Part shown: positions 32,019-39,429 of the stretch, piece after piece
Position numbering within the stretch: position 1 is the stretch's first letter
Layout: the number at the start of each line of letters is the position of its first letter
Source of the DNA: DASUBV01 sp035763085
GTDB lineage: Bacteria; Actinomycetota; Actinomycetes; Streptosporangiales; Streptosporangiaceae
Direction: 5' to 3'
Assembly: GCA_035763085.1 (NCBI GenBank)
Contig: DASUBV010000140.1
Coordinates: 1 to 44,539, forward strand
DNA: 44,539 nt
Made by a program: the position numbers and the translations under genes
The notes under the pieces: model-generated
What the model saw: the letters and a program-made list of their open reading frames with translations, nothing else
Database searches by the model: none
Told to the model about the DNA's origin: nothing

Positions 32019-33020
32019 TCAGGGCCGGCTGGGCGGGCTGGCGGTGTGCACCGGGTCGGAGATGATCTCCGGGCCCAGGATGTCGTCGATGCGGCGCATC
32101 AGGGCCGGGTCGAGCCGGACGCCCGCGGCGCCGGCATTGTCGCGGACCTGCTCGGGCCGGGTGGCGCCGATGATCGCCGCCGAGACGTTCGGGTTCTGCA
32201 GCGTCCAGGCCACGGCCAGCTGGGCCAGCGTCAGGCCGGCCTCGTCGGCAACGGGCTTGAGCTCCTGCACCCGGGTCAGCAGGTCGTCCTTCATGAGCCG
32301 GGAGATGAACGTCGCGCCGCCGCTCTCGTCGGTCGCCCGCGAGCCGGCCGGCGGCGCGGCGCCGGGCCGGTACTTGCCGGTCAGCACACCCTGCCCGATG
32401 GGGGAGAACACGACCTGGCCGATGCCCTCCTTCTCGCACAGCGGGACGACCTCGGCCTCGATCACGCGCCAGATCATGTTGTACTGCGGCTGGTTGGAGA
32501 CGATCCGGTCGAAGCCCATGTCCTCGGCGATCTTCAGCGCCGCCGTGATCTCCTCGGCCCGCCACTCCGACACCCCGATGTACAGCGCCTTGCCCTGGCG
32601 GACCAGGTCATCGAAGGCGCGCATGGTCTCTTCCAGCGGCGTCTCGTGGTCATACCGGTGGGCCTGGTACAGGTCGACGTAGTCGGTCTGCAGCCGGCGC
32701 AGCGAGGCGTGCGCCGATTCCATGATGTGCTTGCGCGACAGGCCGCGGTCGTTCTGGCCGGCGCCGGTCGGCCAGAACACCTTGGTGAAGATCTCCAGCG
32801 ACTCCCGGCGCACCCCGTGCAGGGCCCGGCCGAGCACCTCCTCGGCCTTGGTGCCGGCGTAGGCGTCGGCGGTGTCGAAGGTGGTGATCCCCTCGTCGAG
32901 CGCGGCGGCGACGCACGCACTGGCGGCGTCCTCCTCGACCTGCGACCCGTGGGTGATCCAGTTTCCGTAGGCAATCTCGCTGATCTTCAGGCCGCTGCGG
33001 CCAAGGTGGCGGTATTCCAT
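32019..33020 (-). CDS. aldo/keto reductase
   Basis: The 333-residue NADPH-dependent oxidoreductase has a TIM-barrel and the aldo/keto reductase tetrad: Asp and Tyr in TFDTADAYAGTKAEEVLG, Lys in IFTKVFWPTG, and His in VDLYQAHRYD. The C-terminal cofactor site is in AIIGATRPEQVRDNAGA. It most resembles the group that includes potassium-channel beta-subunit-like and YghZ-type enzymes, which reduce methylglyoxal and other aldehydes. ATG 33020 starts with the family's usual MEYRHLGRSGLKISEI. It appears to be a single-gene unit with a hairpin after the stop. A physiological substrate cannot be named. Confidence 0.92.
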   Translation of the reverse strand: MEYRHLGRSGLKISEIAYGNWITHGSQVEEDAASACVAAALDEGITTFDTADAYAGTKAEEVLGRALHGVRRESLEIFTKVFWPTGAGQNDRGLSRKHIMESAHASLRRLQTDYVDLYQAHRYDHETPLEETMRAFDDLVRQGKALYIGVSEWRAEEITAALKIAEDMGFDRIVSNQPQYNMIWRVIEAEVVPLCEKEGIGQVVFSPIGQGVLTGKYRPGAAPPAGSRATDESGGATFISRLMKDDLLTRVQELKPVADEAGLTLAQLAVAWTLQNPNVSAAIIGATRPEQVRDNAGAAGVRLDPALMRRIDDILGPEIISDPVHTASPPSRP

Positions 33021-33088
33021 GGCGTCTAACCTAATCGGGGCCGCCCGGCCCGGACCGCCGACCCGGCAGTTATTGATCTTGGCGATCG

Positions 33089-33190
33089 TTAGGCCGGCCG
33101 CGCGCCAGCTCAGGCAGGCGTCAGGCCGGCCGCGCGTGCGGGCTGCCGCGCGCCAGGCCGGCAGGCGTCAGGTCCTGCCGCCGGGTGTCA
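33089..33190. repeat. short interleaved direct repeats
   Basis: AGGCCGGCCGCGCG occurs at 33091 and 33123, and GGCAGGCGTCAGG at 33113 and about 33160, giving an interleaved duplication just before the DUF3043 stop. Confidence 0.5.
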
Positions 33191-33802
33191 GATCTTGTCG
33201 CCGGGCTTGACCCGCGGCTGCGGCACGCGCATCTTGCGGATCTGGGTGCCGCGCATCGCGGTGTACATCCGGACGCCGCGGGTGCTCGAGCCGGGGAAGC
33301 GCTCCGCGGCCAGCTTCATGACCTTGTTGCTGACGAACCAGCCCTCGATCACCAGGATGGCCAGGATCAGCACGATGAGGTAGTCGACGATGGCCTGCCC
33401 GCGCAGCGCGGGCACGAACAGCAGCGCCACGAGGACGACGATCGCGTACAGGTAGAACTCGCTGAAGCCGCGGCGGGAGTCGACGACGTCGCGGGCCAGC
33501 GCGCGCACCGGGCCCTGGTCCTTGCGCGGCAGTGCCCAGTCCTCGCCGCGCCGCATGGCCTCCATGCGGCGGACGCGGGAGGCCCGGTCCCGGTCGCGGA
33601 CCTGCGCAGATGCGGCCTTGCGGTCGCCCGGCGCGGAGTAGGGCTGGCGGCGGCGCTTCTCGGCCTCGCTGCGCTTGGGCGTGGGCCGGCCCTTGGCCGC
33701 GGTGTAGCCCGGCCGCGGTGCCTGCTCAGCCTCCCCGGCCTGCTCATCCGGCGTGTCGGGATCAAGCACGTCAGGAGCGTCATTCGAGCGTCGTCGGAAC
33801 AC
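33188..33802 (-). CDS. DUF3043 membrane protein
   Basis: This 204-residue protein matches the actinobacterial DUF3043 family: a charged disordered N-terminus rich in Pro/Glu, the conserved basic block GYTAAKGRPTPKRSEAEKRR, the DWALPRKDQGPVRALARD-type segment, and two membrane helices (about 118-136 and 140-160) followed by a short basic tail. Its role is unknown. ATG 33802 is well placed. It is divergent from pspA, a neighbour arrangement also known in streptomycetes, so an envelope-related role is plausible but inferred from position only. Confidence 0.9.
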   Translation of the reverse strand: MFRRRSNDAPDVLDPDTPDEQAGEAEQAPRPGYTAAKGRPTPKRSEAEKRRRQPYSAPGDRKAASAQVRDRDRASRVRRMEAMRRGEDWALPRKDQGPVRALARDVVDSRRGFSEFYLYAIVVLVALLFVPALRGQAIVDYLIVLILAILVIEGWFVSNKVMKLAAERFPGSSTRGVRMYTAMRGTQIRKMRVPQPRVKPGDKI

Positions 33803-34006
33803 CTGTCCAGCCTACCGGGACGAACGCCCCAGATTGCTACCCAAGAAGATCGGTGCGGCACGCCGCCCGCGGATGACGCGTGCATCAGGGCGTCGTAGGC
33901 TGGGGAAAACACGTGTCGGCAATGTCCGTTGCCTCTCGCAGGCGCCAGTCCGCGGCACTGCCGCGCTGCGGCAGCGGTGTACATGTATGAGGGGATGGTC
34001 GCGCCT
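33803..34006. promoter_or_regulatory. divergent promoter region, DUF3043 and pspA
   Basis: This 204-base region carries no gene. A perfect 7-bp hairpin (CTGCCGC / GCGGCAG, loop GCT) lies at about 33957-33973, some 35 bases before the pspA start, and may be in its leader. I cannot assign a stress-sigma promoter by eye. Confidence 0.35.
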
Positions 34007-34816
34007 ATGGGCGTTATGAAGCGGGTGTCCACGCTCTTCAAGACCAAGGCCAACAAGGCCCTGGACCGGATGGAAGATCCGCGAGAGACGCTGGACTACT
34101 CCTACCAGACGCAGCTGGAGCTCCTGCAGAAGGTGCGCCGCGGCGTCGCGGACGTGGCGACTTCGCGCAAGCGGGTCGAGCTGCAGCTCAACCAGCTGCA
34201 GCAGTCCTCGGACAAGCTCGACCGGCAGGCTCGCGACGCCCTCGGGGCGGGCCGCGAGGACCTGGCCCGCGAGGCGCTGACCCGCAAGTCCGGCCTGCAG
34301 CAGCAGATCACCGACCTGCAGACGCAGTACGCCTCGCTGCAGGGCGAGGAGGAGAAGCTCACCGGCGCCTCCCAGCGCCTGCAGGCCAAGGTGGACGCCT
34401 TCCGCACGCGCAAGGAGACCATCAAGGCGACCTACACGGCGGCCGAGGCGCAGACCCGGATCAATGAGGCCTTCACCGGCATCTCGGAGGAGATGGGCGA
34501 TGTCGGCATGGCGATCCAGCGCGCCGAGGACAAGACCGAGCAGATGAAGGCGCGGGCCGGCGCGATCGACGAGCTGATGGCCTCGGGCGCGCTGGATGAC
34601 GTGGTGAGCGGGCCGCGCGACGACATCCAGGTCGAGCTGGACCGGATGGGCGCCAGCACCAGCGTCGACCACGAGCTGGAGCAGATGAAGGCCGAGCTGA
34701 GCGGCAGCGCGCCGCGCGAGATCGAGGGCGGCCAGGGGCAGTCCGAGTCGCAGCAGACCCAGACGGCCACCGCCACGCCCCCCGGGGAGCAGCCGCAGGC
34801 GGGTGACCAGCAGTGA
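34007..34816 (+). CDS. pspA: phage-shock protein A family (PspA)
   Basis: The 269-residue protein is an almost wholly helical PspA/Vipp1 relative that binds stressed membranes and oligomerises. It begins MGVMKRVSTLFKTKANKALD, with the usual amphipathic first helix, then the family block DPRETLDYSYQTQLELLQKV and a long coiled coil (about 50-190). The C-terminal 45 residues are Gln/Thr/Pro-rich and probably disordered. ATG 34007 is chosen by this homology, with GAGGGG upstream; the frame is open to 33929. The stop overlaps the next gene (GTGA). Together with PspAA, the M48 protease and PspAB it forms a typical actinobacterial envelope-stress group. Confidence 0.93.
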   Translation: MGVMKRVSTLFKTKANKALDRMEDPRETLDYSYQTQLELLQKVRRGVADVATSRKRVELQLNQLQQSSDKLDRQARDALGAGREDLAREALTRKSGLQQQITDLQTQYASLQGEEEKLTGASQRLQAKVDAFRTRKETIKATYTAAEAQTRINEAFTGISEEMGDVGMAIQRAEDKTEQMKARAGAIDELMASGALDDVVSGPRDDIQVELDRMGASTSVDHELEQMKAELSGSAPREIEGGQGQSESQQTQTATATPPGEQPQAGDQQ

Positions 34817-35091
34817 TCGTCCGGATTCTGGGCGAAGGGCAGCTGGTTGTCGATGACTCAGCTCTCAGCGAACTAAACGAGCTCGATGCCAAGCTCGAGG
34901 CGGCCGTGGAGCGCAATGACGAGGCTGCTTTCGGCGTCGCGCTGGCCGCGCTGCTGGGCCGGGTCAGGGAGCTGGGAACGCCGGCTGACCTGGATGTCCT
35001 GGAACCTTCCGGGCTGATCCTGCCGCAGGCCGACGCCACCATGGACGACGTGCGCCAGCTGCTGGCTGACGACGGGCTTATTCCTGGCTGA
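34813..35091 (+). CDS. pspAA: PspA-associated protein PspAA
   Basis: The 92-residue acidic protein matches the PspAA family found next to PspA in actinobacteria. It starts MIVRILGEGQLVVDD and ends with the helical block DDVRQLLADDGLIPG. The GTG start overlaps the pspA stop as GTGA, so the two are translated together. Its biochemical function is not established; partnership with PspA is inferred from conserved linkage. No signal or membrane segment is present. Confidence 0.88.
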   Translation: MIVRILGEGQLVVDDSALSELNELDAKLEAAVERNDEAAFGVALAALLGRVRELGTPADLDVLEPSGLILPQADATMDDVRQLLADDGLIPG

Positions 35092-35341
35092 GAAGGAGCT
35101 GAAAGAGGCTGGAGCGCCACGCCGCGCGGAACGAAGCAGCGCGCGGGCGCGTTCAATTAAGTGGACGGCGTGCTCGTCATCGCCTGTCCGGGACAAGGGG
35201 TTCCGGGCAGGCGGCGAGCGTCCCGTAGCCAAGGCAGCTAGCTGCGGGCCGGGGGCGGGTTGGCGGCAACGGGGCACGGCACCGTTCTAATGAGGGCTGG
35301 GCGGCCCGCACCGGGCCGCTGATGAAACGGAGGCGCCCCCG
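35092..35341. promoter_or_regulatory. intergenic region between pspAA and the M48 protease gene
   Basis: No gene is supported. Two hairpins are clear. One (35181-35191 with 35203-35213, 11 bp with one G-U) may end the pspA-pspAA transcript. The other (GCGGCCCG at 35301-35308, CGGGCCGC at 35312-35319, loop CAC) ends 10 bases before the CGGAGG ribosome site of the protease gene, where it could affect initiation. Confidence 0.5.
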
Positions 35342-36328
35342 ATGGCGCGAACTCGCTACGCGTCTGACCCCGGGCTGATTGCGCGGATGGGCGCGACCAT
35401 GTTCCTGCTGGGCCTGGTGTTTGTCGGGCTCATCGTGGGACTGTTCCTGATCCTGGACTGGTACTCCAGCCGCGGCAACTCTGCCCAGACCACGAGCACG
35501 GGCGCGTGGGTCGTCCTGGCCGCGCTGATCGGCATCGGCGCGGCATTCGCGGGTTACTACTGGTCGGACAAGATCGCCCTGCGCACCTCGGGCGCCCGGC
35601 TGGTCAGCCCGAACGACTCGCAGGACGCCGCACGGCTGCACGCGATCGTGGACCGGCTGTGCGCGCTGGCCAACATGCCCAAGCCGCGGGTGGCCATCGC
35701 GCCGACCTCCATGCCCAACGCCTTCGCCACGGGCCGCAGCAGCAAGGTCGCGGTGATCTGCGCCACCCAGGGCCTGCTGGACAAGCTGGACGACAACGAG
35801 GAGCTCGAGGGCGTCCTGGCCCACGAGATGTCGCACGTGGCGCACAAGGACGTCGCGGTCATGACGATCGCGTCCTTCCTGGGAATCATGGCCGCGCTGC
35901 TGGTCCGGTTCGCCTTCTACTCCGAGCTGTTCGGCGGCGGCGGCCGGGACCGGCGCAGCGGCAATGACCAGAACGCGCTGCCCATCACGCTGATCGTGCT
36001 GCTGGTCGGGGTTGTCGTCTACGCGATCAGCTTCCTGCTCATCCGGCTGCTGTCCCGGTACCGCGAGCTGTCGGCGGACCGGTCCGGCGCGCTGCTGACC
36101 GGCCGGCCGTCCAAGCTGGCCAGCGCCCTGGTCAAGGTGACCGGTGAGATGGCGCGGATCCCGACCAGGGACCTGCGGGCGGCCGAGCCGCTGAACGCCT
36201 TCTACTTCACCCCGGCGCTGTCCAACCGCAGCGGCCAGTTCAGCCTGTCGAACATCTTCTCCACGCACCCGCCGCTGGAGAAGCGGCTCAAGCAACTCGA
36301 CCAGATCTCTCAGCAGCTCGGCCGCTAG
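35342..36328 (+). CDS. htpX: membrane zinc metalloprotease, M48 family (HtpX-like)
   Basis: The 328-residue membrane protease degrades damaged or unassembled membrane proteins. Two N-terminal helices (about 15-40 and 55-75) precede the catalytic domain; the zinc motif is HEMSH at 161-165 and the third ligand is Glu242 in YRELSADRSG. Two more hydrophobic helices flank the domain middle (about 175-195 and 210-235). Length and order are normal for HtpX. ATG 35342 has CGGAGG at nine bases. It lies between pspAA and pspAB, so it is very likely part of the envelope-stress group; HtpX genes beside PspA are common in actinobacteria. Confidence 0.93.
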   Translation: MARTRYASDPGLIARMGATMFLLGLVFVGLIVGLFLILDWYSSRGNSAQTTSTGAWVVLAALIGIGAAFAGYYWSDKIALRTSGARLVSPNDSQDAARLHAIVDRLCALANMPKPRVAIAPTSMPNAFATGRSSKVAVICATQGLLDKLDDNEELEGVLAHEMSHVAHKDVAVMTIASFLGIMAALLVRFAFYSELFGGGGRDRRSGNDQNALPITLIVLLVGVVVYAISFLLIRLLSRYRELSADRSGALLTGRPSKLASALVKVTGEMARIPTRDLRAAEPLNAFYFTPALSNRSGQFSLSNIFSTHPPLEKRLKQLDQISQQLGR

Positions 36329-36345
36329 CTTCAGGGAGGCAGCAG

Positions 36346-36918
36346 GTGGGATTCCTGGACACGCTCCTGGGCCGGACCAAGCCGGCGCCGCCCAACCTGG
36401 ATAACTTGTTCGGGCTGCCGGGCGCGGCGCTCACGCTGGAAGCCGGGACCGACTTCCGGCCCACCGGGAGCGGCTCGGTGTGCTTCCGGGCCACCGAGGG
36501 CCGCGCTTTCAGCGACATTGAGAAGGACGTCCGTGACCTGCTGGCCATGGGCGGGGACAAGAAGCCGCCGGAGGTCTCCACCGACTCCTACGGCTTCACC
36601 TGGCTGGTGTGCCGGCACGACCCGTCGGACCCGGCCGGCCTGGTCACCGACCTGCACGCGGTCAACTCGTCGCTGGAGCTGGGCGGCTTCGGCCCGCAGC
36701 TGCTGTGCACGATCATGGCGTTCCAGGACTCCGGCGGCCGCAGCCTTGGCCTGGTCTACCTGTACAAGCGGGGGACGTTCTACCCGTTTGCCCCGCAATC
36801 GGGGCAGCGCCGGGACAACGCCCTGGAACTGCAGATCCGCGGCACGGTCGGCGACGACCTCAAGATCGAGCCGGAGCTGAACCGCTGGTTCCCGGTATGG
36901 GGCGCGCCCGGCCTGTAG
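36346..36918 (+). CDS. pspAB: PspA-associated protein PspAB
   Basis: The 190-residue soluble protein matches the PspAB family: it opens MGFLDTLLGRTKPAPPNLD and continues with NLFGLPGAALTLEAG. A central VCRHDPSDPAGLVTDLHAVN block and a C-terminal EPELNRWFPVWGAPGL are family-like. No catalytic residues are known. GTG 36346 follows AGGGAGG and lies 17 bases after the htpX-like stop, so both are surely co-transcribed. Function is inferred only from linkage to PspA. Confidence 0.9.
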   Translation: MGFLDTLLGRTKPAPPNLDNLFGLPGAALTLEAGTDFRPTGSGSVCFRATEGRAFSDIEKDVRDLLAMGGDKKPPEVSTDSYGFTWLVCRHDPSDPAGLVTDLHAVNSSLELGGFGPQLLCTIMAFQDSGGRSLGLVYLYKRGTFYPFAPQSGQRRDNALELQIRGTVGDDLKIEPELNRWFPVWGAPGL

Positions 36919-37061
36919 GCGATGGCCAGCATGAACGCGCCGGCCCGGCCAGGGGGCGGGGCCGGCCGGAATGCCAGCGCCGGGCTTATGGTTGGTTGGT
37001 ACAGCAGGTGACGGGCCCCGCCGGAGGGGCGACGGCTAGTCGGACGCAGGAGTTATCCGAG

Positions 37062-37412
37062 ATGACAGTTCAGGATCAGGCGACCACCCAGGGCATTGTC
37101 CTCACTGAGGCAGCCGCCGTGAAGGTGGGCACCCTGCTGGAGCAGGAGGGCCGCGATGACCTGCGGCTCCGCATTGCCGTGCAGCCGGGCGGCTGCTCGG
37201 GCCTGCGCTATCAGCTGTACTTCGACGAGCGCCAGATCGATGGCGACCTCGTGAGCCACTTCGGCAATGTCCAGGTCGTCACGGACAAGATGAGCGCCCC
37301 CTACCTGACCGGGGCCACCATCGACTTCGTCGACACCATCGAGAAGCAGGGCTTCACGATCGACAACCCGAACGCCACGGGTTCCTGCGCCTGCGGCGAC
37401 TCGTTCCACTGA
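37062..37412 (+). CDS. erpA: A-type iron-sulfur cluster carrier (ErpA/HesB family)
   Basis: The 116-residue protein has the three conserved cysteines of A-type Fe-S carriers: Cys in VQPGGCSGLRYQL, and the pair in NATGSCACGDSFH at the C-terminus. These hand clusters to apoproteins in the cytoplasm. In actinobacteria the single ErpA-like protein is often near the quinolinate synthase and cytochrome oxidase genes; ctaC-ctaD lie 6 kb away here. ATG 37062 follows AGGAG; the frame is open upstream but only by chance. A terminator-like hairpin follows at 37422-37461. Confidence 0.93.
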   Translation: MTVQDQATTQGIVLTEAAAVKVGTLLEQEGRDDLRLRIAVQPGGCSGLRYQLYFDERQIDGDLVSHFGNVQVVTDKMSAPYLTGATIDFVDTIEKQGFTIDNPNATGSCACGDSFH

Positions 37413-37421
37413 TAGACGCAT

Positions 37422-37461
37422 AACGGCCGTCTGGCTGGCTCCGGCTGACCAGGCGGCCGTT
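37422..37461 (+). terminator. terminator after the Fe-S carrier gene
   Basis: Arms AACGGCCGTCTGG (37422-37434) and CCAGGCGGCCGTT (37449-37461) pair over 13 bp with one G-U, around a 14-base loop. It starts ten bases past the stop. It also sits just before the antitoxin palindrome, shielding that operon from readthrough. Confidence 0.8.
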
Positions 37462-37476
37462 GGCATGCCCGGACGG

Positions 37477-37514
37477 CTTCTCGGTCATGTTATGTTCATA
37501 ACATGACCGAGAAG
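37477..37514. promoter_or_regulatory. 17-bp perfect palindrome over the antitoxin start codon
   Basis: Positions 37477-37493 and 37498-37514 are exact inverted copies (CTTCTCGGTCATGTTAT and its complement) around GTTC. The antitoxin ATG (37503-37505) lies in the right arm, and no ribosome site precedes it. This is the expected form of an operator bound by the antitoxin's ribbon-helix-helix domain, and fits a leaderless transcript. The RNA hairpin could also mask the start codon. Confidence 0.8.
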
Positions 37515-37820
37515 AAGGCGGTGCTCAACGTCACGGTCGCCGAGTCGGTGGCCGAGGCGGTCCGGCGCGAGGCCGCGGCCCGCAATGTCACCATCTCCAG
37601 CGTCGTCGAGGCGGCGCTGGCTGAGCAGCTCAAGTGGTACCAGATCCGCGCCGACGGCCTGGCCGCGATCGAGGAGGAGTACCGCGAGACGGGGTACCCG
37701 TCTGCGGAGGACGTTGCAGCGGCCCGCGCAGACGTCGAGGCGCAGATGACCGAACTCAGCCGGCAGCTTGCCGCTGAACACGCGGGGCAGAGTGATGGTC
37801 ATGAGGCTGGCGCGGCATGA
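37503..37820 (+). CDS. antitoxin, ribbon-helix-helix type
   Basis: The 105-residue protein has a short N-terminal ribbon-helix-helix-like region (VLNVTVAESVAEAVRREAA then NVTISSVVEAAL, about 8-40) for DNA binding, and a charged helical C-terminus (about 50-100) that would cover the toxin. It is encoded just before, and overlaps as ATGA, a PIN-domain gene, the standard order of a type II toxin-antitoxin pair. A 17-bp palindrome spans its start codon, pointing to autoregulation. There is no ribosome site before ATG 37503, so a leaderless mRNA is likely. Family assignment is by pattern and context. Confidence 0.82.
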   Translation: MTEKKAVLNVTVAESVAEAVRREAAARNVTISSVVEAALAEQLKWYQIRADGLAAIEEEYRETGYPSAEDVAAARADVEAQMTELSRQLAAEHAGQSDGHEAGAA

Positions 37821-38230
37821 ACCCGGTGGCCTCCGGGCCGGCCGATGCCCCTGCGGTCGTCTATGACAGCGGGGTGCTGATCGCGATCAGCGACGGGAAC
37901 CCGCTGGCATTTCGGCGGCATCAGGGCAGGCTGGTGAGCGGGTACCGGATTATGGTCCCCGCGGTGGTCGCCGCGCAGGTGGTCCGCAACCCGGCGCGGC
38001 AGGCACGGCTTATGCGGGCGCTGCGTGGCTGTGACATTGTTCCCTTCAGCGCCCTCCACCACGTCCCGGTGGGGCGCCTGCTGGCGGCAGCGGGCACGGC
38101 CGATGTCGTGGATGCCTTCGTGGCCTTGCTGGCTACGGCAGCGCAGGCCGCGATCGTCAGCACAGATCCGCATGACATCGGGCACCTGCTGAGCTGCCTG
38201 GGCGTCAGGCTGCCCGTCTTCCCGATGTGA
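37817..38230 (+). CDS. PIN-domain toxin-like ribonuclease
   Basis: The 137-residue protein has a PIN fold, the VapC-type RNase fold. Acidic residues that hold the metal are Asp17 (VVYDSGVLI), Asp96/Asp99 (GTADVVDAFVALLA) and Asp117/Asp120 (STDPHDI). The position of the usual second acid is Gln54 in VVAAQVVRNP instead of Glu; some actinobacterial relatives appear to share this, so activity is not ruled out. ATG 37817 overlaps the antitoxin stop as ATGA. The pair stands alone, with a different operon on each side. The target RNA is unknown. Confidence 0.85.
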   Translation: MNPVASGPADAPAVVYDSGVLIAISDGNPLAFRRHQGRLVSGYRIMVPAVVAAQVVRNPARQARLMRALRGCDIVPFSALHHVPVGRLLAAAGTADVVDAFVALLATAAQAAIVSTDPHDIGHLLSCLGVRLPVFPM

Positions 38231-38346
38231 CCGATCTTCCCGGCCTGCCGGCCCGGCCCCGTCTGGCTCGCGGGTCAGCACAGTCCGGTCCGCCGGCCGC
38301 GCGGTAGCCTGTCTGGGCCCGCTCAGACCCCTGCCGAAGGACGACC

Positions 38347-39312
38347 GTGCGCATTGCCGTGACCGGGTCGATTGCGACCGACCACCTGATGACCTTTCCC
38401 GGCCGGATCGCCGAGCAGCTGATGCCCGGCAAGCTCGACAAGGTCGCGTTGTCCTTCCTGGTCGACACCCTGGAGATCCGCCGCGGCGGGGTGGCCGCCA
38501 ACATCGCGTTCGGGCTGGGCTGCCTGGGGCTGCGGCCGCTGCTGGTCGGCACGACTGGCGCGGACTTCGCCGAGTACCGCGGCTGGCTGGAGCGGCACGG
38601 CGTGGACACCAGCGGCGTGCGCCAGTCCTCGGTGCATCACACCGCCCGGTTCATCGGCACGACCGACATCGACCTCAACCAGATCGCCTCGTTCTACCCC
38701 GGCGCCATGAGCGAGGACGTGAACATCGACGTCGGCGGCCTGGCCGGGCAGGTGGACCTGGTGGTGCTCGGCGCCACCGACCCGGAGGCGATGTTCGGCT
38801 TCACCGCGCAGTGCCGCCGCAGCGGGATCCCGTTCGCGGCCGATACCTCCTGGCAGCTGGCCCGGATGGACGGCGACCAGGTTCGCGACCTGGTGGCCGG
38901 GGCTGCCTACCTGTTCAGCAACGAGTACGAGGCCGAGCTCATCGTGCATAAGAGCGGCTGGACCAGCGACGAGCTGACCGCGCAGGTCGGCATCCGGGTC
39001 ACCACGCTGGGCGCCGCCGGGGCCCGGGTAGAGGTGGCCGGCCAGCAGCCGGTCGAGGTACCGGCCATCCCGGACGTCGCGCCGCGCGAGCCGACCGGGG
39101 CCGGCGACGCGTTCCGGGCGGGCTTCCTGGCCGCTGTCTCCTGGGGGCTGAGCCTGGAGCGCGCGGCCCAGCTGGGCAACCTGATCGCGGTGCACGCCCT
39201 GGAGACGACCGGGACGCAGGAGTACGTGCTCAAGCCCGCGGACGTGGCCGGGCGGCTGTCGGCGGCGTACGGCCCGCAGGCAGGCCAGGACATCGCCGAG
39301 CACTTCAGCTAG
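38347..39312 (+). CDS. PfkB-family kinase, adenosine kinase-like
   Basis: The 321-residue kinase has the family N-terminal glycine motif RRGGVAANIAFGLGCLG and the C-terminal signature PTGAGDAFRAGFLAAVSWG with its catalytic Asp. Length is normal, and the N-terminal MRIAVTGSIATDHLMTFPGR is typical of an actinobacterial group often called carbohydrate or adenosine kinase. The reaction is ATP-dependent phosphorylation of a sugar or nucleoside; which one is not certain. GTG 38347 is preceded by GAAGGACG. In streptomycetes a related kinase gene lies between the Fe-S carrier and cytochrome oxidase genes, as it does here. Confidence 0.9.
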   Translation: MRIAVTGSIATDHLMTFPGRIAEQLMPGKLDKVALSFLVDTLEIRRGGVAANIAFGLGCLGLRPLLVGTTGADFAEYRGWLERHGVDTSGVRQSSVHHTARFIGTTDIDLNQIASFYPGAMSEDVNIDVGGLAGQVDLVVLGATDPEAMFGFTAQCRRSGIPFAADTSWQLARMDGDQVRDLVAGAAYLFSNEYEAELIVHKSGWTSDELTAQVGIRVTTLGAAGARVEVAGQQPVEVPAIPDVAPREPTGAGDAFRAGFLAAVSWGLSLERAAQLGNLIAVHALETTGTQEYVLKPADVAGRLSAAYGPQAGQDIAEHFS

Positions 39313-39377
39313 CCCGCCCCGGCCCGCCAGGCGGCCGGGCACCTCAGCTGGCCCGCCCGGCGTGCCAGGCGGCCGCC
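39301..39377. repeat. 39-bp tandem duplication over the kinase stop codon
   Basis: Two adjacent units (39301-39339 and 39340-39377) share CAC[TC]TCAGCT[AG]GCCCGCC and GCCAGGCGGCCG. The first contains the kinase's last codons and its stop TAG; in the second copy that triplet is TGG. This is a local tandem duplication of the gene end. Confidence 0.75.
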
Positions 39378-39397
39378 CGGCGGGGACCGGCCGCCTG
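39366..39397. terminator. terminator between kinase and sedolisin genes
   Basis: A perfect 9-bp stem (CAGGCGGCC at 39366-39374, GGCCGCCTG at 39389-39397) with a 14-base loop lies between the convergent stops. The left arm comes from the duplicated unit. Confidence 0.55.
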
Positions 39398-39429
39398 ACT
39401 GCGCGGCTGCGCGCTGCGAGCCCGCGCGG

